Made by a program: the position numbers and the translations under genes. A stretch of 64,000 nucleotides of DNA from positions 12,338,690 through 12,402,689 of the forward strand of contig NC_092092.1 in NCBI RefSeq assembly GCF_045679555.1, given 5' to 3'. Positions 37,045 to 46,190 of the stretch are shown in pieces (positions within the stretch are counted from its first letter, which is position 1; the number at the start of each line of letters is the position of its first letter). The stretch comes from Salvelinus alpinus (Eukaryota > Chordata > Actinopteri > Salmoniformes > Salmonidae). The notes beneath the pieces are model-generated. The model was not told where the DNA came from, did not search any database, and saw nothing but the letters and a program-made list of their open reading frames with translations.

Positions 37045-37426
37045 TGTCACGGCTGTCTTCGTCCTCCTCATCTGACGAGGAGAGGCGAGAAGGATCGGAG
37101 GACCAATACGCAGCGAGGTAAGTGTTCGTCATTATTTAATGAAAGAAACTGAACACTACAAAAACAACAAAGTGACAACCGTGAAGCTAAATAACAATAG
37201 TGCTGACACAAACACTACACATAGACAATCACCCACAAACCCCAACAGAAAACAGGCTACCTAAATATGGTTCCCAATCAGAGACAATGAATGACAGCTG
37301 CCTCTGATTGAGAACCATGTCAGGCCAAACGAGAAAACCCCACATAGAAACAGACAACATAGATAATACCCACCCAACTCACGTCCTGACCAACTAAACA
37401 AAGGAAATAAGGTCAGACACGTGACA
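37045..37426 (-). mobile_element. Solo LTR 2, opposite orientation, perfect 5-bp duplication
   Basis: The plus strand begins TGTCACGGCTGTC and ends GACACGTGACA. GTTTC flanks both sides (37040-37044 and 37427-37431), and the LINE reads across when it is removed. Oriented by similarity to the other LTRs it lies on the minus strand. An ATTAAA variant of the poly-A signal sits at 37135-37140 on that strand. The stem arms 37267-37283 and 37302-37318 are the counterpart of the stem in LTR 1. Confidence 0.9.
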
Positions 37427-37735
37427 GTTTCCCTGCAATTAAAGTATCCGGCCACTAGGAGCGCCGCCTCTGGGTGAGTGGTTTCCTGTTTGCTTATTTC
37501 CTTATACAGCTGACTGAGTGCGGTCTTAGTGCCAGCATCCGTCTGTAGTGGTAAATAAACGCCACGAAAAGTATAGCTGAAAACTCTCTAGGCAAACAGT
37601 GTGGTCTGCAATTTATCACAAATTACTCTACTTCAGGCGAGCAAAATCTAGAGACTTCCTTAGATTTCATGCACAAGCTGTTGTTTACAAATATGCACAG
37701 ATCGCCCCTCCTCATCTTACCGGAGTGTGCTGTTC
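37427..37735 (-). pseudogene. LINE endonuclease fragment upstream of solo LTR 2
   Basis: Read on the minus strand, the DNA contains GAGGCGGCGCTCCTAGTGGC and CTCGCCTGAAGTAGAG, matching the L2-type endonuclease region seen at 30050-30345 (CSPDIEYL and following). It carries stops, and its 5' side fades near 37735. Confidence 0.72.
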
Positions 37736-37753
37736 TATCTTGCCGGTGCAGCG

Positions 37754-37920
37754 TATAAATGTGTTTCCTGTCAGGTATTTTAATTGTCTGTATTGTCTAC
37801 TTGTTGAATGTTTGCGAAGTCTTGATTTGTGGTTGTTAGTAATATCTTGTTAATTGGTGTTGGACCACAGGAAGATTAGCTTGCGTTACGGCATTAGCTA
37901 ATGTGGATCCTAATAAAAAT
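37754..37920 (+). mobile_element. LINE 3' end fragment of another family
   Basis: It reads TTAATTGTCTGTATTGTC, then GGACCACAGGAAGATTAGC, ATTAGCTAATGTGGATCC and TAATAAAAATGACAAATGAC. This type of tail (GGATCCTAATAAA plus a short repeat) is known from other fish LINEs. No coding part. Confidence 0.6.
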
Positions 37921-37929
37921 GACAAATGA

Positions 37930-38149
37930 CAAAATGACAATGGTGGTAGGCTTGATCACAGTCTTAGCAGTGTGGTGCCAGGACAACAACCTCTCCCTCA
38001 ACATCAGTAAGACCAATGAACTGATCATGGACTATAAGAGAAAGAGGGGCGAGCACGCCTCCATCCACATCAACGTGGCTGTTGTGGAGCAGGTCGAGAG
38101 CTTCAAGTTCCACCCCCAAGCCATAAGACTGCAAAATAGCCACTGCTAA
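37930..38149 (+). pseudogene. LINE reverse-transcriptase fragment with internal deletion
   Basis: The frame reads VVGLITVLAVWCQDNNLSLN, ISKTNELIMDYKRKRGEH and INVAVVEQVESFKF. It then jumps to HPQAIRLQNSHC, which matches the natural C-terminal LKAIRLLNSHH end of the copy at 21422-21816. About 150 residues of the thumb and C-terminal region are deleted. Motifs A to C are absent. Confidence 0.78.
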
Positions 38150-38304
38150 ATAGTCAATTAAAGGTACCCAAACTATCTGCACTGACTCTATCTTGCACAC
38201 TCACTTGACTATATATACACAAACACACACTCACACTTTACACTCATCATTTGCTGCTGCTGCTCTGTTCTTTACTTTACTCCCCACGCATCAGGCCTCC
38301 AGTG

Positions 38305-38910
38305 CGCCTCCCCAGTCCAGAGCTTCCGGCGACAGTCCCCAGTCCAGAGCTTCCGGCGACATCTCCCAGTCCAGAGCTTCCGGCGACAGTCCCCAGTCCA
38401 GAGCTTCCGGCGACAGTTCCCAGTCCAGAGCTTCCGGCGACAGTTCCCAGTCCAGAGCTTCCGGCGACAGTTCCCAGTCCAGAGCTTCCGGCGACGTTTC
38501 ACAGTCCGGAACCTCCAACGAGGGTCCACAGTGCGGAACCTCATACAACGGTCCACAGTCCGGAACCTCCTGAGACGGTCCACAGTCCGGAACCTCCTGA
38601 GACGGTCCACGGTCCGGAACCTCCTGAGACGGTCCACGGTCCGGAACCTCCTGAGACTGTCCACGGTCCTGATCCACCAGCGACGGTCGGCGGTCCTGAT
38701 CCACCAGCGACGGTCGGCGGTCCAGAGCCTCCAGCGACGGTCTGCGGTCCAGAGCCTCCAGCGACGGTCTGCGGTCCAGAGCCTCCAGCGACGGTCTACG
38801 GTCCAGAGCCTCCTGCGAGGGTTCCCAGTCCGGAGCATCCGGCAACGATCTACGGTCCGGTTCCTGTGGCGACGATCCACGGTCCGGAGCCCCCGGCGAC
38901 GATCCACGGT
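38305..38910. repeat. 27-bp minisatellite, about 22 units
   Basis: The unit carries CAGTCCAGAGCTTCCGGCGA plus about seven more bases, with variants drifting to CGGTCCAGAGCCTCCAGCGA toward the 3' side. Because 27 is a multiple of three and most units lack stops, several frames on both strands stay open for over 200 codons (for example repeated SPELPATVP or DRRPSLEAL). I regard these as consequences of the repeat. Units change gradually along the array, which suggests stepwise local duplication. Confidence 0.92.
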
Positions 38911-38912
38911 CT

Positions 38913-39178
38913 GCCTTCATGTACATACCTACCTTAAATACCTTGTTATTATCTATCCTGATGCCTAGTCGCTTTACCCTGCCTTCATGTACATACCTAC
39001 CTTAAATACCTTATTATTATCTATCCTTATGCCTAGTCACTTTACCCTGCCTTCATGTACATATCTACCTTAAATTCCTTATTATTATCTATCCTGATGC
39101 CTAGTCACTTTACCCTGCCTTCATGTACATATCAACATTAAATACCTTATTATTATCTATCCTGATGTTACTATTTTA
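38913..39178. repeat. 68-bp tandem array, four units
   Basis: Units start with GCCTTCATGTACATA at 38913, 38981, 39049 and 39116, spaced 68, 68 and 67 bases. They lie in the LINE 3' untranslated region, and the sequence corresponds to the normal LINE 3' region expanded. Confidence 0.92.
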
Positions 39179-39290
39179 TTTCTATTTTTAATCTATGCAT
39201 TGTAGGGAAGGGCTCATAAGCAAGCATTTTAAGGTAGTCAACACCAGTTGTATTCGGCCCATGTGATAAAATAAATATTTGATTTGATTG

Positions 39291-39731
39291 TTATCATATA
39301 ATAGCACTCAACAGTGTATAAAACCTGTATGAACTACATTTATAATTATATGACAATAGTTTAGGTTGATTATAATTCAATTACAAAATGTATGATACAT
39401 CACATTCCTTACTTTTATTTTCTTGTATAAGTAAGAGCAGGAAATTAATACCATATTCCTCTACGGCCATTCATTCCAATTAAACTTGTTTTGGATTTCT
39501 CCCTGACCAAGATGGCTGCTATTTTGAGCCTATTATAGAACTTTGAGGGTTTATGACATATCCCCTCTAGTAAATATAACAGGATCTCTATGGGAGTAAT
39601 AGTCCAAACTAAGCTAGTTAACATGGGAACCCCTATGCAGGCTGATTGATTTGATTTTGTTTTCGTTTTATAAGTCACATTACTCATAAACGTTGTTTGT
39701 TTTTAGTCAGGAGTCTGTCTGTTCAACATCT
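39291..39731. other. Non-coding stretch, no gene seen
   Basis: No family signal was recognised between the LINE tail and the third solo LTR. Confidence 0.5.
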
Positions 39732-39736
39732 CCCTA

Positions 39737-40179
39737 TGTCACGCCCTGGCCTTAGTTATCTTTGTTTTCTTTATTATTTTAGTTAGGTCAGGGTGTGACA
39801 TGGGGGATGTATGTGTTTTGTATTGTCTAGGGTTTTTTGTATGTTTATGGGGCAGTGTCTAGTCTAGGTGTATGTATGTCTATGGTTGCCTAGATTGGTT
39901 CTCAATTAGAGACAGCTGTCTATCGTTGTCTCTGATTGGGAACCATATTTAGGCAGCCATATTCATTGGGTAGTTCGTGGGTTATTGTCTATGTCTATGT
40001 TGCATGTTTGCACATTGTTTATATAGCTTCACGTTCGTCGGTTTGTTGTTTTGTTTAGTTTGTAAAGTGTTCTTCGTTTCGTCTTCGTTAAATAAATTCA
40101 AGTATGTATTCAAACCACGCAGCGCTTTGGTCCGATCCTTGCTCCTCCTCAGACGAGGAGGATTACGACGTTCGTGACA
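39737..40179 (+). mobile_element. Solo LTR 3, perfect 5-bp duplication
   Basis: It begins TGTCACGCCCTGGCC and ends GACGTTCGTGACA, 443 bp. CCCTA flanks both ends (39732-39736 and 40180-40184). AATAAA lies at 40091-40096. It shares with solo LTRs 1 and 2 the CACGC...GG start, the central stem (arms 39896-39914 and 39927-39945) and the TTTGGTCCGATCC block before the end. No internal sequence is present. Confidence 0.9.
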
Positions 40180-40184
40180 CCCTA

Positions 40185-41674
40185 GTATGATTAGAATACT
40201 GTGAGTGAGATACATGAGTGAACCATGCCAGTGTTGTTAGTGACCAGGGCTGTTACTAAGTCGTTAGATAATACTTGTTTATTGTTTACCTTACTTGAGT
40301 TGCTCTGGGTCCCCTGCTATGGCTACGATATATTTTCTGATCTGTCTAGAATGAAAACATAAATAAATCACATTCATTTTTTAAAGCCATTTTTACATCA
40401 GCAGTAGATACAATGTGCTTTACAGATAGATACCTAGCCTAAAACCCCAAAGAGCAGGCAACGCAGAGGCAGAAGCACAGAAAACATGTTTTTCCTTCTC
40501 CTACATTTATATTTCTGTTTAGGGACAGATACTGTTGAAAAGTAGAAGCCCCCTTCAACCCTCACACAGCAGCAGTGGCAATTTCTATCCTGTGGTTCAT
40601 ACAGTAGCTCCCTGTGCCATTCCTCGGGGAACATGGCTTTATCACTTCTGACGGCCATTCTCTGTCCTGTCTACAAGGGACTCCAGCAGCACTCAGTACA
40701 GAGAATTATGATGAGGAGCTTCCATGGCTTAAGAAAACCCTCCCTCTCACAGTGTTCCCACAGTGTTTCCTAGTCGTGTGGTTGTGTGCAGTTTGATGTC
40801 AGAGCTGTGGTATGCCTCGTACACGTGTACAGCCTTCAACCAACATCTACATTGGAATTTAAAACAAACATCAAATATCAGAATACAAAACAGTCTCTGA
40901 TGCTTTCAGACTCCCATTGGAGGATCCCCGGAACTTATTCTCAATTTATTGACTGTATCATTTGCAGTAGGTCAGGTCAGTGGAAAAACCAGCACAGTTC
41001 CTGTGCTCATTGCACTGCACTTCAGCACCAAATTCATGATTCAAATATGAATCAAAACTGTGTGTGACACCTGTGTCCAGTGGGAATATTAAGTCCTGGT
41101 AAGAATACATCTCATACCAGAATGCTCTTGGGTATTGCAAACGCTGCAATACTGAAACAAGAAGAGAACTCTTGGTAGACTATTAGTGTAACCTCTCACA
41201 TAGCTTAATTTCACTCATAGCAGTAATTGTCTTTTTGACATTGCGGGGTGGGAGAATCATTCAGCAATGTCAGGAAGACAAATCCATCCTTGCTGAACTG
41301 AACAAGAATATATTACCAATCAATTGAGCTTGGCCTCCCTTGTTGAATGTAATTTGTTAATTATTTCCCATAACCAAGTTTTATGGAAGTCTCTAGATTA
41401 TTACACTAGGAGTGCCCCATGAGGAACACAATTATTCCTCTCCGTTGGTGTTCTTGTCTCCTTCAAGAATGAAAAATCCTGTCATATATTTCATTTAAGT
41501 GACGGGGAAATTGGTCATATTTTGAGAGTGAAAGGAAACTGCAGGGAGACCAGCAGCAATTACCATGTGACTGATTCATTATAGGAACATGGGAAAATAT
41601 TAGAGAAGTATGTCCCCCAGAGATGAACCTTACCAAACTCTAGGATTCTTCCTGGTCTGTATGACATAGTTCTT
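40185..41674. other. Non-coding stretch, one repeat fragment
   Basis: No gene is seen, apart from the LINE-end fragment at 40375-40480. Low-repeat DNA at about 41200-41600 may be conserved non-coding sequence (inference). Confidence 0.45.
40375..40480 (-). mobile_element. Fragment of a non-LTR retrotransposon 3' end
   Basis: The plus strand reads AAAGCCATTTTTACATCAGC, GCTTTACAGATAGATACC and AAAACCCCAAAGAGCAGG, the reverse orientation of the end at 28601-28908 and a sister of 12645-12735. Confidence 0.7.
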
Positions 41675-42663
41675 CTCAGTAGGTGGTGGTTTACTGTTCT
41701 GGAACCTCTCAGTAGGTGGTGGTTTACTGTTCTGGAACCTCTCAGTAGGTGGTGGCTTACTGTTCTAGAACCTCTCAGTAGGTGGTGGCTTACTGTTCTA
41801 GAACCTCTCAGTAGGTGGTGGTTTACTGTTCTGGAACCTCTCAGTAGGTGGTGGTTTACTGTTCTGGAACCTCTCAGTAGGTGGTGGTTTACTGTTCTGG
41901 AACCTCTCAGTAGGTGGTGGTTTACTGTTCTGGAACCTCTCAGTAGGTGGTGGCTTACTGTTCTGGAACCTCTCAGTAGGTGGTGGCTTACTGTTCTGGA
42001 AACTCTCAGTAGGTGGTGGTTTACTGTTCTGGAACCTCTCAGTAGGTGGTGGTTTACTGTTCTGGAACCTCTCAGTAGGTGGTGGCTTACTGTTCTGGAA
42101 CCTCTCAGTAGGTGGTGGTTTACTGTTCTGGAACCTCTCAGTAGGTGGTGGTTTACTGTTCTGGAACCTCTCAGTAGGTGATGGTTTACTGTTCTGGAAC
42201 CTCTCAGTAGGTGGTGGTTTACTGTTCTGGAACCTCTCAGTAGGTGGTGGCTTACTGTTCAGGAACCTCTCAGTAGGTGGTGGTTTACTGTTCTGGAACC
42301 TCTCAGTAGGTGGTGGTTTACTGTTCTGGAACCTCTCAGTAGGTGGTGGTTTACTGTTCTGGAACCTCTCAGTAGGTGGTGGCTTACTGTTCTGGAACCT
42401 CTCAGTAGGTGGTGGTTTACTGTTCTGGAACCTCTCAGTAGGTGGTGGTTTACTGTTCTGGAACCTCTCAGTAGGTGGTGGTTTACTGTTCTGGAACCTC
42501 TCAGTAGGTGGTGGTTTACTGTTCTGGAACCTCTCAGTAGGTGGTGGCTTACTGTTCTGGAACCTCTCAGTAGGTGGTGGATTACTGTTCTGGATCCTCT
42601 CAGTAGGTGGTGGTTTACTGTTCTAGAACCTCTCAGTAGGTCGTGGTTTACTTTTCTGGAACC
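41675..42663. repeat. 33-bp minisatellite, about 30 units
   Basis: The unit begins CTCAGTAGGTGGTGG and ends ACTGTTCTGGAACCT. 989 bases divided by 33 gives 30 copies. Most differences are T/C in GGTTTAC versus GGCTTAC and a few single changes near the ends. On the minus strand the frame repeats LLRGSRTVNHH for about 140 codons, but there is no support for a gene. Confidence 0.96.
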
Positions 42664-44089
42664 CACTGGTGTAGGAAGGAGAGATATATAGAGAGGACTT
42701 TGGCCTGATTCCACTATTTTAACAGCTGGTACTGAAGGGTTTGGAGGGCGTTGGCAACCTTCAACTAGGACATTGCATGGACTGGGATTATTTCAATAGT
42801 AAAGTGACTGTTGTAGAATACCCCATGAGAGGAAATAGGGTCTCTCCAATAATCAGGCGGTCAACACGACATATTCTCTTTCACAGCCTATTAGCCTTTT
42901 GAAACCACTCAGGAATTTTGGCAGGGATATTACATTGAAGTCCGAGGACTGAGAACGGATGCTGGTGAGGAAAAAAATGCTCATTAGAAAATGTCAGTTC
43001 TTCTGTTCTGTTTGTAGTTCCCACACATTTATCTTTTGTTCTTTCCGAAGAAAATGAGGTGCAGTGTTTTCACTGGAGACAAAGCAAAGCACATGCAGCT
43101 CCAGAGGTTGCCACATTGATAAGGTGAGGTCAATGTAAGCTGGTAATCGACTTCAACAGCTTATAGCACTAACCCCTCTGGGCATTTCTAGCCCAGAAAC
43201 AAAGCACTGCAATGGAAGTAATAATCCAGTAATATGTGGACTGGGGCTGGGGACTGCCAATACCATGGCTGTTAATAGGAAAAAGGTTCTGAAGCGAAAT
43301 AAGAATGTGAAAGTAGAATGTGGAGCCTTACAGTTTATTGACACTATGAATTATTGGATTTAATACATTTCCAAAATGCATGGCTATTACAGTATGAATT
43401 GAAATTTCCACAAACAGCTTCCCAAATGTCATCAAGCCCAGTGTTAACTAGTCATTCCATGTTGTGAATGTAGAAACTACATAGTACATATGGTTCAATG
43501 CATTTTATTGGAGGTATCCAAACTGCTTGGACCCTACAATGAATTACCAATTAAAGTAAAATTCCACCTAAAAACATTTGGTATTTGTTGCATTAGTCCA
43601 TTGTTGATAAAGTCCCAAAATGTTTTGCATGTACTATGTGTGAACTACAGGACCATGTGTGGTGTACTGTAAAAGCTTTGAAGCTCTATCTAAAAAATAC
43701 AAATGGGAACATGTCAAGTAATTTCCCCACTAACTAAAGGTTCTTCTTCCAGATGAAACCTCAGCTTTTCTGTTCGAAACATATGGCTGCTTTTGTGCCT
43801 TTACATACAATGGCAGCAGCCTTAAGCGATCTGAGGCTCAAATCTACAGCATGTGCTGCGGTGTGATTAGTGCATTAGTGCAGCCAGTCTCTTGTCTCAT
43901 GTAGTCATACATCAAAGAGAAGGCAGTTTGATGGTCCGCTCTAATGGACATGATCCCATTTGGAAATGGGTCAATCACTAAATTAATAATGTTCTCATTG
44001 CCATGTTGATTGCCTATGGACAGGGTGTACAGATGATCCTAATGCAGCATATTTACTGTTAGTGAAAGAAAGGAAATTACACTGCTTGC
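42664..44089. other. Non-coding stretch, no gene seen
   Basis: No exon or repeat ends recognised over about 1.4 kb. Base composition is unremarkable. Confidence 0.5.
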
Positions 44090-44091
44090 TA

Positions 44092-44358
44092 CAGATGTAG
44101 GATTTTATTTTGAGACAGTTTGCTACAGCAGGAAAAGAATCCTGCAGAAACAGGAAATGTGAATTATTATGTTGATTATATTTAATGGAATTTTTTTGAA
44201 AGGGTTGATACATTTTTCATTATGGCAAATCAAGTCTGGCATTTTAAAGTGGAAATTACACATTTCAGAAGCCTTTTTAAACCTTGAATAGACTACAAGT
44301 TTGCATGTCCTGCTGTGCTCAGCAACAAAAGAGTGATCAACTTAAGACCTTACATCTG
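44092..44358. mobile_element. Mariner-like MITE, CAGATGTAGGAT termini
   Basis: The left end is CAGATGTAGGATTTTATTTT after TA (44090-44091). The right end AAGACCTTACATCTG is its imperfect complement; the flanking TA on the right has become TT. The interior contains a stem around GCTACAGCAGG and TCCTGCAGAAACAGG. It resembles a frequent salmonid MITE; 267 bp, no coding. Confidence 0.7.
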
Positions 44359-44360
44359 TT

Positions 44361-45221
44361 TATGTATGGGTGTGTGAAGTGAGACTGTCCGGCTGCAATT
44401 CCCTCCATGGTTCAGTTGTAAACATGTGCTGCTGGAGATGTTCGTTATGCAGAAAATGTGAGATCATCGCCTGATGATATACATTGCAGTTGAGCTCCTG
44501 ACATCGGCACTGAATGTTTCAACAAGGCTAGGCAAGTTAAGAATCTAACAAACAGATTCACAATAGACTCCTTGCTAATGTGCCCATCTTGTCACCATAG
44601 ATCTAGGCAACATACTTTCCCCCTGGCTAGTGTCCTGTTTTGAAAGGAGAAGACATCACTTTGATTCATTACAGTAAGACAACTTAGTATTATTCGACAC
44701 TAGAGATATATATTACTGTAGTCACCTGTGTGATTTTACCAGTTTGTCAGTAAGCAATAGAACAACTGAATAAGTGAAAACGTCTTTGGAAGGGATGTTT
44801 CACACATCCGTCTTGGCATGACAGACTTGACTTGGATCAAATCCAACAATGGTGCATCTTTTCTTCAACTGTGAGGGTTGAAATAAAAATCTCTCTATCG
44901 CAGATGTCTCTGTCTCGGAATCTAGTCTGTTACACCAAGGCCTGACTGGTGAGTTGCAATGTTAAAGAATTATAGTTGTTTAAACTAATTACTATTAATT
45001 AACTGGTTCCTTAGCCGTTTTCAGTTTACTCAACTTTTTGGTTAAAGTGTTAACTGAACAAAAATGTTTAGTTGGCCGAAAACGGCATTCCGAGAAAAAA
45101 AGAGAAGGAGGAAGATTGGTATGCTGTGAACCAAGAGATTATGACTTCAGATCCCAGGTGAGGACATGTTGAATAATAATTACTGTATAAATGCACATGC
45201 ACGATGTAATCATGTGTCAAA
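44361..45221. other. Non-coding stretch with a small hairpin
   Basis: No gene is seen. GCCGTTTTC at 45013-45021 and GAAAACGGC at about 45077-45085 are inverted. The block 45110-45165, ending in TCAGATCCCAGG, weakly resembles a tRNA-derived SINE head. Confidence 0.45.
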
Positions 45222-45470
45222 TATGAACACTAACGTTTGGGGTAACTTAGAAATATCCTTGTTTTTGAAAGAAAAGTAAATTTCTTGTCCATTAAAATAA
45301 CATCAAATTGATCAGAAATACAGTGTAGATATTGTTAATGTTGTAAATGACTATTGTAGCTGGAAACGGCAGATTTTTTATGAAGTATCTACATAACTGT
45401 ACAGAGGCCCATTATCAGCAACCATCCCTTCTGTGTTCCAATGGCATGTTGTGTCAGCTAATCCAAGTAC
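45222..45470 (+). mobile_element. Tc1-like 5' fragment
   Basis: It reads AACGTTTGGGGTAACTTAG, CCTTGTTTTTGAAAGAAAAG, AACATCAAATTGATCAG and CTATTGTAGCTGGAAACGG, matching the 5' region of the inner element at 17619-18000. The outermost bases and everything after the 5' untranslated region are missing. Confidence 0.82.
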
Positions 45471-46182
45471 AAACCTTATCAAAACATATAGGCCCATGGG
45501 CTAGGCTATATGAGGTGTGGGACTATGATTAGAAAAAGTAGAAACAGTTGCCTTATGCTGGGCATCATTCACAAGGGATAATATATAATTCACAAGTGAT
45601 AGGCTAATATTGTCACCCATCACACTATTCTTGATTTAATCTTGTCTTTACATATAGTAAATTACATACGTGTGAAATTTGTTTTGATTTGGAATGGACC
45701 ATTATCATGCACCTGGCTCAAAAAAATACATGCCTTCTTAGAAATTAAATAGTTGGATGCTTTTCCCATGGTTCATTTTCATGCCAACCAGGTAGGCTAT
45801 ACTCCTTTTAAAAAGAGAAGCAATGTGCTTAATATTAGGAAAGTTGATAAATAAATACAGTATGCCTATAGAAAGCTGATGGCATCATCCTCTTTTTAAT
45901 AGAGGCCATCACTCTGTTTTCTCACGCAATTGCATAGCGTATGGGCTATCATGAAATGTTTGATTCGATTTTCGATAACATTTGCATTGATATCAGAGTG
46001 GTTAGAGGGACAATATAGTGCTGAGTACCAGGCAGTTTGCAAGTTTGGTAGGCTACTAATTCCCATCAGCAGCATCAGAGCTTGGAGAAGCCTAATTACC
46101 GTGATTAAACGGTCATGTGGAATTTGACAGCTGTCATGACTCATGACCGTCGGTGCAGCGGTAATACAGTCACCTTAACAAC
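45471..46182. other. Non-coding stretch, no gene seen
   Basis: No family signal was recognised. Confidence 0.5.
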
Positions 46183-46190
46183 CCAAGGTG

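Larger units (their letters stand above)
34080..37735 (-). mobile_element. L2-type LINE, minus strand, hosting two solo LTRs
   Basis: On the minus strand the order is endonuclease (37735 to about 36290, broken by two LTRs), reverse transcriptase (36288 to about 34668), 3' untranslated region with repeated CAGTAGCGAGGCTA, and a short TTTGATTTTA-type tail at 34080. Without the two LTRs (479 and 382 bp plus their duplications) the copy would be about 2.8 kb, so it is 5'-truncated. It is the best preserved LINE here but carries frameshifts and altered catalytic-region residues. Confidence 0.88.
37945..39290 (+). mobile_element. L2-type LINE 3' part carrying two tandem arrays
   Basis: It starts inside the reverse-transcriptase ORF with VWCQDNNLSLNISKTNELIM and VAVVEQVESFKF, is deleted to the C-terminal words HPQAIRLQNSHC and a stop, then enters the 3' untranslated region. 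That region contains a 27-bp GC-rich array and a 68-bp array, followed by the family tail with TGTATTCGGCCCATGTG and TTTGATTTGATTG. The 27-bp array is foreign to this LINE family as I remember it. Confidence 0.75.

Noticed and set aside
38251-38937. Collagen-like or PSPELPATV-repeat protein gene
   Set aside because: The 27-bp unit keeps several frames open on both strands, no start context or flanking domain is seen, and it is embedded in a LINE 3' region.
29323-40184. piRNA cluster, because of dense nested transposons in both orientations
   Set aside because: Plausible but without small-RNA data; salmonid intergenic DNA is often this rich in transposons.
41675-42663. CRISPR-like array
   Set aside because: Units are directly adjacent with no variable spacers, and the context is vertebrate DNA; it is a minisatellite.
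42259-42714. 151-residue repeated protein on the minus strand
   Set aside because: Translation of the 33-bp minisatellite; no support beyond the repeat.
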